DNA of 27,742 bases from an uncultured Psychrobacillus sp. (lineage in GTDB: Bacteria; Bacillota; Bacilli; Bacillales_A; Planococcaceae), in NCBI GenBank assembly GCA_934234185.1, contig CAKQHO010000036.1, forward strand, positions 1 to 27,742, given 5' to 3'. The notes beneath the pieces were generated by a model that was not told the origin of the DNA, made no database searches, and saw only the letters and a program-made list of their open reading frames with translations. The position numbers were made by a program, and so were the translations under genes. Shown here piece by piece: positions 6,122-15,449 of the stretch. The stretch's first letter is position 1; the number at the start of each line of letters is the position of its first letter.

Positions 6122-8499
6122 TTGATATCGCCTCCATTGTTCTGTGCTTCCACCAGTTGCATTTCCAAAAGCTGTGCAATCTCTGTTGCTACTCCCTTGC
6201 CGATACTATGAATCATACGAGTAAACAGCTCTAATCCTTCACGCTCATACTGACGCATAGGATCTTCTTGAGCATAGCTACGCATGCCGATACCCTCTTT
6301 TAGTTTTTCCATGCTGTCCATATGCTTTAGCCAGTGCTGATCTACAGTAGTAATTAGATATAAACGTAGCTGTTCTTTTTGAGTTGCTCTACTCAATAAT
6401 TCAATGACTACATGTTTATAATTTTCTATCTGGGCATTGATTTGTTTTTTTATTTCTTCTTCTGAAGGATGGTTGTCCCAGGCAGGTAGTTCTGTTCCTG
6501 GCATTAAATCCAAGAATACCTGACGTAGTCTTTGGTAGTCCTCGTCAGAATGATCTTGGTCTTCATTAAAGAAGAAATTGATTTCGTGTATTGGAAATTC
6601 CTTGATAAATGTAACGAAGGTTTCTTCAATATTTTCTCCAAAAATCAGCTGGTCGCGAAGTCTATAAATTGTTTTTCGCTGAACATTTAATACGTTATCT
6701 AGCTTCAAGTTATATTCACGGACACTATAGTTAGCACCTTCACAGATAAGCTGAGTACGAGTTGTGAACTCCTCTGCTTTTTTATCATGGACTTGTCCAT
6801 TCTTATCTGATTTCACTTTAGGCACAAGCTTTTCTAATTCTTCGCTTGCATAGCGCTTAAACATATCATCCTCTAAAGAGATAAAGAATTCGGAAACACC
6901 TGGATCTCCTTGACGTCCTGAACGACCCTTTAGCTGGTTATCAATTCGTCGGGACTCATGTAGTTCGGTTCCAATTACGTAGAGACCGCCAAGAGCAGCA
7001 ACACCATCGCCTAAAGAAATATCAGTACCTCGCCCTGCCATATTGGTAGCTACTGTTACTGCACCCTTCTGTCCAGCCAATGATATAAGAGAAATCTCCT
7101 GATCGATGCTCTTTGCATTTAATACCTCGTGATGAATGCCTTCTTTCATAAGGTAACGTGAAACCTCTTCTGATTGGATAATAGAAGTTGTTCCAATCAA
7201 AACCGGTTGACCATTACTATGCAGCTCTTTTGTTTTCTCGGCAACCGCCTTATACTTATCTGCCTTTGTTAAATAAATTCTATTCGGCAAGTCTTTGCGA
7301 ATAATTGGGCGATTAGTTGGTATTTTCATCACGTTCATTGCATATAATTCTTGGAATTCCTTTTCCTCGGTTTTTGCTGTACCAGTCATTCCTGAAAGAA
7401 GGGGATACATACGGAAGTAGTTCTGAATAGTGATCGAAGCTTGGGTTTGATTTTCCTCGGTAATAAGTAACCCCTCTTTCGCCTCGATAGCCTGATGTAG
7501 TCCATTAGAAAGGGAACGTCCCTCCATTGGGCGGCCGGTAAACATATCTACTAATAGGATTTTCCCTTCTTTTACAATGTAGTCAACATCTCTAGAGAAC
7601 ATCATACGAGCTCTTAGTGCCTGAATCATATAATGATAGAGTGTTTGGTGCTGAAGGTCATATAAATTATCGATAGAAAAGAACCCTTCGATTAGCTCAA
7701 TTCCTTCTTCTGTATAACTAACCGTTTTAGTTTCCACATCAAACAGGAAATGAGTCTCTTCTTTAAATGATTTAACCAACTTGGCACATAAAGAACTCAG
7801 CTGCTCATGTACATCTGTTTTGCCAGCAATAATTAATGGAGTTTTAGCTTCGTCAACTAAAACACTATCTACTTCATCAATCAAGGCAAAATGGAAGGGG
7901 CGTTGAACACGCGTCTCTGCGTTATAGGACATATTATCCCGTAAAAAATCAAATCCAAACTCAGATCCAACACCGTATGTGATATCAGCCTTATAAGCTT
8001 CCTTCTTTTGTTCCAAGGTTGTCATTGGCAAGGTTAAACCTACCGTGAGACCTAAAAATTCATGAATTGGACCAATGAGCTCTCTGTCACGCTTTGCTAG
8101 ATATTCATTAACGGTAATCACATGGACACCTTTTCCTTCTAACGCTCTTAAATATGAGGGAAGGGAGGCTACTAGTGTTTTACCCTCTCCGGTAGGCATC
8201 TCCGCAATATTTCCTTCGGATAATACCATCCCACCTATCAATTGAACTTCAAAATGTCTCATTCCAAGAACTCTGTCAGCAGCTTCGCGAATAACAGCAA
8301 ATGCTTCTGGTCGAATATTTTCAATTTTTTCGCCTTTTGCCAATCGTTCCTTTAGCTCTAAGGTTTTATTTTTTAGCTGCTCATCTGAGAGATTACGCAG
8401 TTTATTATCCCAAGCATTTATTTCTTGTAATTCTTTTTTGTAGGCTTTTAATTTTTTCTCATCTACTGACGGGAAAATCTTTTTCCAAAATTGAGCCAT
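6118..8499 (-). CDS. secA2: accessory Sec translocase ATPase SecA2
   Basis: Predicted 793-aa SecA-family motor driving selected preproteins through SecYEG. Motifs: Walker A MPTGEGKT at residues 101-108, the DEVD box at 208-211, GMTGTA, the NMAGRGTDI helicase segment and GRSGRQGDPG. It is shorter than housekeeping SecA (about 840 aa) and ends in MQLVEAQNNGGDIN without the C-terminal Cys-rich zinc motif, both typical of SecA2. AAAGGAGA sits 8 nt before the ATG. It is divergent from the S-layer genes and leads the secA2-slaP pair. In B. anthracis the equivalent pair exports Sap and EA1, so the adjacent SLH proteins are the likely clients here (inferred). Confidence 0.93.
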   Translation of the reverse strand: MAQFWKKIFPSVDEKKLKAYKKELQEINAWDNKLRNLSDEQLKNKTLELKERLAKGEKIENIRPEAFAVIREAADRVLGMRHFEVQLIGGMVLSEGNIAEMPTGEGKTLVASLPSYLRALEGKGVHVITVNEYLAKRDRELIGPIHEFLGLTVGLTLPMTTLEQKKEAYKADITYGVGSEFGFDFLRDNMSYNAETRVQRPFHFALIDEVDSVLVDEAKTPLIIAGKTDVHEQLSSLCAKLVKSFKEETHFLFDVETKTVSYTEEGIELIEGFFSIDNLYDLQHQTLYHYMIQALRARMMFSRDVDYIVKEGKILLVDMFTGRPMEGRSLSNGLHQAIEAKEGLLITEENQTQASITIQNYFRMYPLLSGMTGTAKTEEKEFQELYAMNVMKIPTNRPIIRKDLPNRIYLTKADKYKAVAEKTKELHSNGQPVLIGTTSIIQSEEVSRYLMKEGIHHEVLNAKSIDQEISLISLAGQKGAVTVATNMAGRGTDISLGDGVAALGGLYVIGTELHESRRIDNQLKGRSGRQGDPGVSEFFISLEDDMFKRYASEELEKLVPKVKSDKNGQVHDKKAEEFTTRTQLICEGANYSVREYNLKLDNVLNVQRKTIYRLRDQLIFGENIEETFVTFIKEFPIHEINFFFNEDQDHSDEDYQRLRQVFLDLMPGTELPAWDNHPSEEEIKKQINAQIENYKHVVIELLSRATQKEQLRLYLITTVDQHWLKHMDSMEKLKEGIGMRSYAQEDPMRQYEREGLELFTRMIHSIGKGVATEIAQLLEMQLVEAQNNGGDIN

Positions 8500-8532
8500 C
8501 TGTCAGTCTCCTTTAATATATGTACTCCACAA

Positions 8533-8544
8533 CAATTGATTATA
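8533..8544 (-). promoter_or_regulatory. extended -10 promoter of secA2-slaP
   Basis: Reading the minus strand, TGA-TATAAT occupies roughly 8547-8539 and would start RNA near 8532, giving a leader of about 33 nt. No good -35 is visible. Confidence 0.55.
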
Positions 8545-8730
8545 TCATATATTTATAGAAAATTAAAAAATGGTGAAACTTAACTGTGGTGGAAACGTAC
8601 TAATTAGATGGATTCAAATAATAGATTCAAATGTCTTATGAATTTATTTTTTTTTCCAATAGTGTGGTGAAGATAATAGGTATATTGCTTAACATTTGGA
8701 TATAATATAAATCTATTTCCAAAATAGTAA

Positions 8731-8759
8731 TTGACAGAATTCTATTGCCATTTTATACT
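8731..8759 (+). promoter_or_regulatory. consensus SigA promoter of the major S-layer gene
   Basis: TTGACA (8731-8736), a 17-bp spacer and TATACT (8754-8759) is close to the vegetative consensus. Transcription would start near 8766, giving a leader of about 80 nt that carries GAGGAGG (8829-8835). Another TATAAT at 8701-8706 lacks a matching -35. The rest of the 346-bp gap to secA2 is AT-rich with no gene. Confidence 0.82.
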
Positions 8760-8845
8760 TTAATGTGTAGTTGTTAATCTATTATCATTTTGCCGTGATT
8801 ACTAGATTTGCAAATTTATATTTACCTAGAGGAGGAAATTATCCA

Positions 8846-11800
8846 ATGGCTAACCAACCAACGAAATACCGTAAGTTTTTAGCTGGTGCGGCTACGGCTT
8901 CATTAGTAGCAACAGCAGTAGTACCTTCTGCATTAGCAGCAAGTTTTTCTGATGTGAGCGACAACAACTCTCACAAAGAGCATATCGACGCATTAGCAGC
9001 AAAAGGAATCATCGGCGGATATGCTGATGGAACATTTGGTCCAAACAACGACCTTACTCGTTCTCACGTAGTAAAAATGATGGGTAAATGGCTTGTATCT
9101 TTAGGTCACGAAGTGCCAGCTGACTATAAGACAGTTCAACGTTTTGATGACATTTCTTTAACTACTAAAGACGAAGAGCTTTTAAAATACTCTGCATTAG
9201 TTAAAGATAAAGGCGTATTTAACGGTAATGCTGGGAAATTAGATCCTTCAAGCAACATTACTCGTGAAAACATGGCAGTAGTTTTAGTTCGTGCATATGA
9301 TGCAGTGAACAACACTGACCTAGTTGCTCATGTGAAAGGTCAAACTTTCAATAAAGATGTAACTGACTTAGCTAAAGCAAAAGAAGAAGCTCGCCCAGCG
9401 ATCGATGTATTAGACTTCTTTGATATCACGAACCCAGCAGCTCCAGCTTTCAACCCTAAAGGAACTGTAACTCGTGGTCAATTCGCTTCATTCTTAAACA
9501 AAACTATCAACACTGAAGTTGCAGGAAATGTTGGTATTTCTTCTTTAACAGCTACTGGAGCAAAAAAATTAGAAGTGAAATTTGCTAGTGCAATTGACAC
9601 TACTAAAGCTTCAATTACTGTAAACAAAGGAACTATCGCAGTAAACGTTGATGAAATCAAATTTGCTGACGACAAAAAATCTGCAGTAATCACTACTACT
9701 ACTAACCTTACTAAAGGTGAGTACACAGTGAAACTTTCTGGTCTTTCTGATACAGCTATCACTAAATCTGTAACTGTAGAAGATCAAAAAGTATCAAAAA
9801 TCAACGTATTATCTACAACAGCTCCATTAAACCCAGCTTCTGCTACAGTAGGCGGAGTTAATTACGGTGAAAATGAATCTGCTTTTGTAAGATATGAAGT
9901 AGTAAACCAATACGGTGAAAGATTAAACAACCAAGCAATTACTTGGAACCAATCTACTGGTGGTCAAATTACTGACAACGGTAAAGGACAATTAATCATT
10001 GGTAACACAGCTGCTGGAAATGTAGACTTCATCCCAGGAAACAAAGTTTTCTTAACAGGGGTACACACTGCTAGCGGTACTGTAGTAAATGCTGAAGTAG
10101 TAATCGGTTTAGCTTCTAAAGCTGACACTGTTGCTATCGCAGGTGTTTATAACAATGTTACTAAGAAAATTGAAAACTTACCTGCTGGTTTCCCAGATGG
10201 CAGATACTACTTATTAGTAGAAGTAAAAGACCAATATGGTAATGTAATTGAAGATCCAGCTTTGTCTGACTTAGCTTATACTTCAAACAACCCATTATTC
10301 ATTGCTACACCTTCTGAAACAGGAGCTATCGAAGTTACTGTAGACGGTGTTGAATACCAAGGTATTAAATTATCTCCTGGTACAACATCAGCTAAAGGTG
10401 GATCAGCAACAATCCAGTTAATCTCTAAATTCACTGGTAAAGCTTCTACTTACACAATCTCAGCAGAAGCGAAAGCAACTTTAGCTTCATTCACATTATC
10501 AGCTCCTGATAGAATCATTGCTGAAGGTGAAAAAGTAGAAATTCCATTCTCAGCTGTTGACCAATATGGTAATGCTGTGACTTCATTTGCTGCACTTGAT
10601 GGCAAAATTACTTTTGCTGCAGGTTTAGCTCTTGAGCAACAAAAAGATGGTTCTGCTAAATTGTTCTACACAGCTCCATTAACTGGTGCTAACCCAGGAC
10701 AAGATTTACCAGTTTACTTAACTTCACTAGTAGCTGATGGAGGAAACTTCTCAAGCCTAATGGTAAGTGTTAAAGATGCTGCTGTACCAACTACAATCGT
10801 AGGTGTGGACGCTGGAAAATCTACTAAAATTGCTCGTGGTGGTTCTGTAGATCTTCAAGCTAAAGACTTAATCATTCAAGATCAATATGGTCGTACAATG
10901 ACTGATGCAAAAGTTAACGCTTGGATTGGTGAAGCAGGTGCATCTGATACTAACCGAATCGTTGTAACTTCAAACGTTGCTGCAACTTCACCATTCGCAG
11001 TTTCATATGCTACTGCAGGTGCAGCTGATAGTGAAGAACTTATTTTAGAAAATAAAGATACAAAAATTACAATTGCTGGTAAACCTGCAGGTACAGAAGT
11101 TACTTCTAACACTGAAAGATTAGTGTTCGCTTTATCAACTGCACCAACTGCAACTGCAATTGATGCAAGTGCTAGAACAATCACTTACACACTTTCTGAG
11201 CAATCAGGATTCGTAAGCTATGAAGTATCTGACCTAGGTACTATCTACAATAACGGCGATGCTGCTTCAGATACTGACTCTAAATTTGACCGTGCTGTAA
11301 AAGTTTACGGTGTTGAAGCAGATGGAACTAAAGTATTACTTCCAACTTCTCGCTATTCTGTAACTACAAACGGTAAATTGGATGTTACTGGTAATGTAAT
11401 CGGAGACAAAGCTACTGGTGGATACACTTCAGCTGATTTCGGAACTGGAAGCAACTATGCTGATATCAAAGTGAGCGTTCTTGTAACTATCAACGATGAT
11501 AACGGTGCTGCTGCTGGAATCGTAGAAAAAGAATTACTAGTATCTAACAAATCTCCAAAAGTTGATTCAATTGCATTGACTGATGAAGTAAATGATAACA
11601 AAGCATTCATTAAAAATGGTGCTATTACTACTGAAGACTTTATCACTGACTACATTGATGAAACATTAGATCAATACGGTGTTGAAATTTCTGAGAATCC
11701 AGTTATTACAATTACTAAATTAGTAAAAGTTGCAGGTTCTTCATTAACTGTTACTAATAATGGTAGAGATAATGTTGCAATCACTGGAGCAACTGCTGGA

Positions 11801-11872
11801 GACAAATTCACAGCTACTTACAAATATGCAAGCGGTAAAACAGTATCTATCGACTTCACTGTTGAAAACTAA
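8846..11872 (+). CDS. major S-layer protein (SLH domains plus Ig-like repeats)
   Basis: Predicted 1008-aa exported lattice protein. The ATG at 8846 is chosen over one at 8771 because it follows GAGGAGG by 10 nt and begins a clean signal peptide (MANQPTKYRKFLAG..., cleavage near ALA-A at residues 31-32); the upstream ATG lies only about 5 nt inside the predicted transcript. Three SLH domains cover about residues 33-87, 99-155 and 165-222, with TRSH, TREN and TRGQ in the ligand-binding positions. The remaining about 780 residues contain five QYG strands (NQYGERL, DQYGNVI, DQYGNAV, DQYGRTM, DQYGVEI) marking bacterial Ig-like modules. Codons are markedly uniform (TTA, AAC, GGT, GCT), as in very highly expressed genes. 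With the near-consensus promoter and strong terminator, this is the best candidate for the main S-layer subunit and a probable SecA2/SlaP client. Confidence 0.93.
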   Translation: MANQPTKYRKFLAGAATASLVATAVVPSALAASFSDVSDNNSHKEHIDALAAKGIIGGYADGTFGPNNDLTRSHVVKMMGKWLVSLGHEVPADYKTVQRFDDISLTTKDEELLKYSALVKDKGVFNGNAGKLDPSSNITRENMAVVLVRAYDAVNNTDLVAHVKGQTFNKDVTDLAKAKEEARPAIDVLDFFDITNPAAPAFNPKGTVTRGQFASFLNKTINTEVAGNVGISSLTATGAKKLEVKFASAIDTTKASITVNKGTIAVNVDEIKFADDKKSAVITTTTNLTKGEYTVKLSGLSDTAITKSVTVEDQKVSKINVLSTTAPLNPASATVGGVNYGENESAFVRYEVVNQYGERLNNQAITWNQSTGGQITDNGKGQLIIGNTAAGNVDFIPGNKVFLTGVHTASGTVVNAEVVIGLASKADTVAIAGVYNNVTKKIENLPAGFPDGRYYLLVEVKDQYGNVIEDPALSDLAYTSNNPLFIATPSETGAIEVTVDGVEYQGIKLSPGTTSAKGGSATIQLISKFTGKASTYTISAEAKATLASFTLSAPDRIIAEGEKVEIPFSAVDQYGNAVTSFAALDGKITFAAGLALEQQKDGSAKLFYTAPLTGANPGQDLPVYLTSLVADGGNFSSLMVSVKDAAVPTTIVGVDAGKSTKIARGGSVDLQAKDLIIQDQYGRTMTDAKVNAWIGEAGASDTNRIVVTSNVAATSPFAVSYATAGAADSEELILENKDTKITIAGKPAGTEVTSNTERLVFALSTAPTATAIDASARTITYTLSEQSGFVSYEVSDLGTIYNNGDAASDTDSKFDRAVKVYGVEADGTKVLLPTSRYSVTTNGKLDVTGNVIGDKATGGYTSADFGTGSNYADIKVSVLVTINDDNGAAAGIVEKELLVSNKSPKVDSIALTDEVNDNKAFIKNGAITTEDFITDYIDETLDQYGVEISENPVITITKLVKVAGSSLTVTNNGRDNVAITGATAGDKFTATYKYASGKTVSIDFTVEN

Positions 11873-11914
11873 TAGTTATTATATTAATTATTAAATTTGT
11901 GAAATCGCATTAAT

Positions 11915-11962
11915 AAAAGCCTTAGGAAGCGACATTCGTGTCGCATTCCTAAGGCTTTTTTT
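11915..11962 (+). terminator. strong Rho-independent terminator after the major S-layer gene
   Basis: GCCTTAGGAA-GCGACA, a TTCG loop, TGTCGC, one bulged A, then TTCCTAAGGC and a T-run. The 16-bp stem closed by a UUCG tetraloop is unusually stable and would also protect the mRNA 3' end. Confidence 0.92.
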
Positions 11963-12076
11963 ATTATTCTTAAAATTCTTGAACTAAAACTACAAAACTT
12001 CGTCCTCTATTAAAGAAATGATATATACTTGTAATAAGAGTATATATTACCAAAATGATACTGGGGGAAAAAGAGA

Positions 12077-15052
12077 ATGAAGAAGAAAGCCAAATTTTTA
12101 GCAAGTACGGTTGCAGTCTCAATGGTTGCTGCAGCTATTACACCTACCGCTTTTGCACAAGGATTTTCAGATACTAAGGGAAATACGCATGGGGAAGCTA
12201 TCAACTCTTTGGTGAAACTTGGAGTAATTAGTGGTTATCCAGATGGAACCTTTAAACCAAATAAAACACTAACTCGCTCTGATGTGGTAAAGCTACTTGG
12301 AAAGTACTTGGTAGCACAAAATTATAAAGTACCTGCAGATTATAAAACTAACGTAAGATTTAGCGATATTACCCCAAAAAATGCAGATGATGAGCTATTA
12401 AAGTATGCTGCGATGATTAAAGACAACGGAATTCTTGGTGGAAGTAATGGTAGACTCCTAGCAAAGGAAGATATGACTCGAGAAGATATGGCAATAGCCT
12501 TAGTAAAGGTTATTAATGTAGTAGAAGGAGTAGATTTAGTACAACACGTATCCTCTCAAAACTATGAAAATGACGTAAAAGATTTAACCAGTGCGAAAGC
12601 ATCTGCGCGTCCATTTATAGCTGTGTTGGACTATTTTGATATTACAAATCCTGATTTAAATAAATTTAATCCGAAAGATACGACGACTCGTGGGCAATTT
12701 GCTACATTCTTAAATAGAAGTATTGCGATGAATCTCGCTGAAATAAAAAATAAACCATATTCTATCACAAGCTTTAAAGGTATAGGGAAACAAGCGTTAT
12801 CTGTAACGCTTAATAAGGAAATAGATTTGGTGAAAGCGAAACTTATTATTAAAAAGAGTGGAGTAGAAATTGATATAACGAAAACAGAGCTATCTTCAGA
12901 TAAACGAACGTTAAACATATACTTGTCATCAAATTTAACTGCTGGTGTTTATGATTTATCGCTGACTGGCTTGGCTGAAAATGTATTAACAGCCTCTACT
13001 TCTCTTGTAAATGAAAAGGTTGATTCCATAGAAATCTTGGGTAGTGCTGCTGTACTTAATTCGACTAACACAAAGCTTAAAATTCCATACCGAGTTTATA
13101 ATCAATACAAGGAAGACATCACTGCAAAAGTGAATAGTCTCAAAGTGAGTTCTAATCTTATCAGTACAAAGCATTCACTAACTATAAAACCTGAAGAAGG
13201 TCTCATAGAAGTGACAAAATTAAATGGTAATGACATATTTAAATTGGGAGAAAAAGTATCCTTAACAATTGAAGATGGGGTTATTAAAGGTACAAAATCT
13301 TTAACAGTTTCGGAGAAATCAAGAGTTAGTCAGGTAGTAATATCCAAGCTTTATAATGACGTTGACTCTACGGCTACTTTAAGTCTGGATTCTACCTATG
13401 AGGACTTCCATCTGGTTCTAAGTGCAATCGACCAATATGGAATTCCTATGCCATCAACAGAGATATCAAATGACATTTTAGTTTCTATTTCAGATACATC
13501 TATTATTGATGTGAATAGCAGTACGAGTGCGCCAAAATTTACAGATATCACAATTGATGGGAAGAAACAAACAGTTATCGAGTTAAAAGAACCGAAAAAT
13601 AAGAAAGCTGGACAAGCTTCCATTACGCTTACTTCTCGTAGTACTGGAAAAAGCTCGAAGTTTGACTTGGTTGTAGGTATGGGCATTAAGGCAGACCAAA
13701 TCTCCTTTCAAGCTCCTGACCTAGTAATAGCTGGAGAAAAAACAGAAATCCCTTATTTAGTAATAGGGGCAGACGGTAAACAAATTAGTGATACGAAATT
13801 ATTAAACAGTAGTAATGGTGTTCGTTTAACGACAAGTGATCCTAATGTAAAAGTAACGTTTGAAACGGATTCACGTACGGGCAAAGCAAAACTTTATATT
13901 ACCGATTCGTCACAAGCGACCTCTGATAGACAAGTCCTTATCTCAACTACTACAGCTAGTGGAAAATCAAACTCGGTAATAGTAAATATTCGAGCGAAAG
14001 CTGAGGCTGCTAAAATTACTGGGGTAAATAATTTAGAAACTACCTTATTGGTAGGAGGAACAGAAATTATTAAACCAGATTCCTTTAAAATAGAAGATCA
14101 ATATGGTAGAAACATCAGCCTCTCTGCAAGTAATATGGCAAGTGCTGCAAATGTAGCAAATGCAGGGAAGTATTATATTAAAGTAGATTCCTTTGATGAT
14201 AAAGTGGCTTTATCGGCTAATAGAATGTTATCTGCTACTAATACGGTTACAGCTACCGGGCTGAAAAAAGGTACGAATTTTATAAAATTCACCATTCAGC
14301 AGATAGATTCAAGAGGGATTATTCAAACAAAGGAATCTAGCTCCTATGAGGCAGGATTTAGAATTATAGAGAAAGCTGACATAGTGACGTACGAAATGAA
14401 AGATATTGAACCAATCTATGACAATCCAGTATCTTCAGCAGTAAGTAATTATAAAAGAGATGTGATAATTTATGGTAAAACCTCTTCGGGAAACCGTGTA
14501 ATAGTTCCAACTAGTGAGTACACGGTAGTAACAAGTAATCCCGATTTAGTTTATGAAGCATCGAACAGTACCATTTATGTTAGACCGACTAAGGATATCG
14601 TGGATAAAGAGGATATACAAGCAATAGTAAGAATTATTATAAATGCAGAGCAACAACCAGTTACCTTAGATAAAACAGTAACTATCACAAAATCTGCACC
14701 ATATGCAAAAAAGATTGAGCTGCAACCCTCCTTTAAAGGACTGACAATTAGAGACAGCATCCTTCAAATTCCAGGAACAACTGGCATCGTCTCAGTTGAC
14801 TCTGCAGCATTACGTGGAATTTTAAAAATAACAGATCAATATGGCGAGGATATTTCGTTGTCTGCATCTGAAAGAATAACAATTACTGCTACAAACCTAG
14901 TAAACTCAGATAACGACACCATCGTACCTAAAGTCTCAGGAAACGGGACAAATACATTAAATTTTTCTGGAATAGAAACAGGAGATAGTTTTTATTTAAC
15001 CTATGTAGTTGACGGAAACATGTTAACGACCTATGTAATTATCGGACAATAA
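12077..15052 (+). CDS. second S-layer-like SLH protein, diverged paralogue of the major one
   Basis: Predicted 991-aa exported protein. The signal peptide ends at AFA-Q (residue 27); GGGGG lies 9 nt before the ATG. Three SLH domains (about 29-82, 95-150, 163-220) have TRSD, TRED and TRGQ. It resembles the upstream S-layer protein over its whole length, e.g. YFDITNPDLNKFNPK, APDLVIAGEKTEIP, DQYGRNIS and VTYEMKDIEPIYDN, each matching a counterpart at the same place. One expected QYG strand has become ADGKQIS. Codon use is more relaxed and only a weak -10 (TATACT 12024-12029) lies upstream, so it is probably expressed less or under other conditions. It could be an alternative S-layer subunit, like the Sap/EA1 pair, or a minor surface protein. 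Confidence 0.9.
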   Translation: MKKKAKFLASTVAVSMVAAAITPTAFAQGFSDTKGNTHGEAINSLVKLGVISGYPDGTFKPNKTLTRSDVVKLLGKYLVAQNYKVPADYKTNVRFSDITPKNADDELLKYAAMIKDNGILGGSNGRLLAKEDMTREDMAIALVKVINVVEGVDLVQHVSSQNYENDVKDLTSAKASARPFIAVLDYFDITNPDLNKFNPKDTTTRGQFATFLNRSIAMNLAEIKNKPYSITSFKGIGKQALSVTLNKEIDLVKAKLIIKKSGVEIDITKTELSSDKRTLNIYLSSNLTAGVYDLSLTGLAENVLTASTSLVNEKVDSIEILGSAAVLNSTNTKLKIPYRVYNQYKEDITAKVNSLKVSSNLISTKHSLTIKPEEGLIEVTKLNGNDIFKLGEKVSLTIEDGVIKGTKSLTVSEKSRVSQVVISKLYNDVDSTATLSLDSTYEDFHLVLSAIDQYGIPMPSTEISNDILVSISDTSIIDVNSSTSAPKFTDITIDGKKQTVIELKEPKNKKAGQASITLTSRSTGKSSKFDLVVGMGIKADQISFQAPDLVIAGEKTEIPYLVIGADGKQISDTKLLNSSNGVRLTTSDPNVKVTFETDSRTGKAKLYITDSSQATSDRQVLISTTTASGKSNSVIVNIRAKAEAAKITGVNNLETTLLVGGTEIIKPDSFKIEDQYGRNISLSASNMASAANVANAGKYYIKVDSFDDKVALSANRMLSATNTVTATGLKKGTNFIKFTIQQIDSRGIIQTKESSSYEAGFRIIEKADIVTYEMKDIEPIYDNPVSSAVSNYKRDVIIYGKTSSGNRVIVPTSEYTVVTSNPDLVYEASNSTIYVRPTKDIVDKEDIQAIVRIIINAEQQPVTLDKTVTITKSAPYAKKIELQPSFKGLTIRDSILQIPGTTGIVSVDSAALRGILKITDQYGEDISLSASERITITATNLVNSDNDTIVPKVSGNGTNTLNFSGIETGDSFYLTYVVDGNMLTTYVIIGQ

Positions 15053-15062
15053 TATAAAATGT

Positions 15063-15112
15063 AGAGAGTAAAAGATTGTAAAAAAATTGAAATCTTTTAC
15101 TCTCTTTTTCTT
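15063..15112 (+). terminator. Rho-independent terminator after the second S-layer gene
   Basis: A perfect 15-bp stem, AGAGAGTAAAAGATT (15063-15077) with its complement at 15091-15105, has a 13-nt A-rich loop and is followed by TTTTCTTT. Confidence 0.85.
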
Positions 15113-15178
15113 TGCCTTAAATAAAAAAGTTTTAAGAACATTTATTATTTACTGAAAGCTATATAATTGATAGGTAAA

Positions 15179-15207
15179 TTGACTCTATTTTCAAAAGATA
15201 ATATATA
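15179..15207 (+). promoter_or_regulatory. promoter of the SLH-nucleotidase gene
   Basis: TTGACT (15179-15184), 17 bp, TATATA (15202-15207). This predicts an untranslated leader of about 235 nt before the ATG at 15450, much longer than for the S-layer gene. I saw no riboswitch fold and no clear PhoP box (TTTACT and TTTACG at 15243 and 15252 are spaced 9 bp, not 11). The 15113-15449 stretch holds no other convincing gene. Confidence 0.6.
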
Positions 15208-15449
15208 AATAATTATGTACTATTTTTATAAGTTGATTAAAATTTACTAAATTTACGCAAATAAAATAACTGAAAAGTATAGTAAATATGGATACGAGTA
15301 TGATAGTCTATTAGAGAATGGATGTTAATGCACTAAGTAGAAGGGAAGTAATAAAAAGGTAATTAAAAGGAATATATGGGTTTCCAAAGGTCTAAAAAGA
15401 AAGAATGCAAGACAACTTTGTAATTAAAAGCTTACTAGGAGGGCTAGGA

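Noticed and set aside
8771..8845. Upstream ATG extending the major S-layer protein by 25 residues
   Set aside because: It lies about 5 nt from the predicted transcription start, has no RBS and would bury the signal peptide; the ATG at 8846 has an excellent RBS.
15243..15257. PhoP box upstream of the nucleotidase gene
   Set aside because: Two TTTAC copies occur 9 bp apart, while PhoP boxes repeat about every 11 bp, and only two weak copies are present.
15318..15362. 14-codon leader frame (MDVNALSRREVIKR) in the nucleotidase 5' leader
   Set aside because: No convincing ribosome binding site and no attenuator-like structure; too short to support from one sequence.
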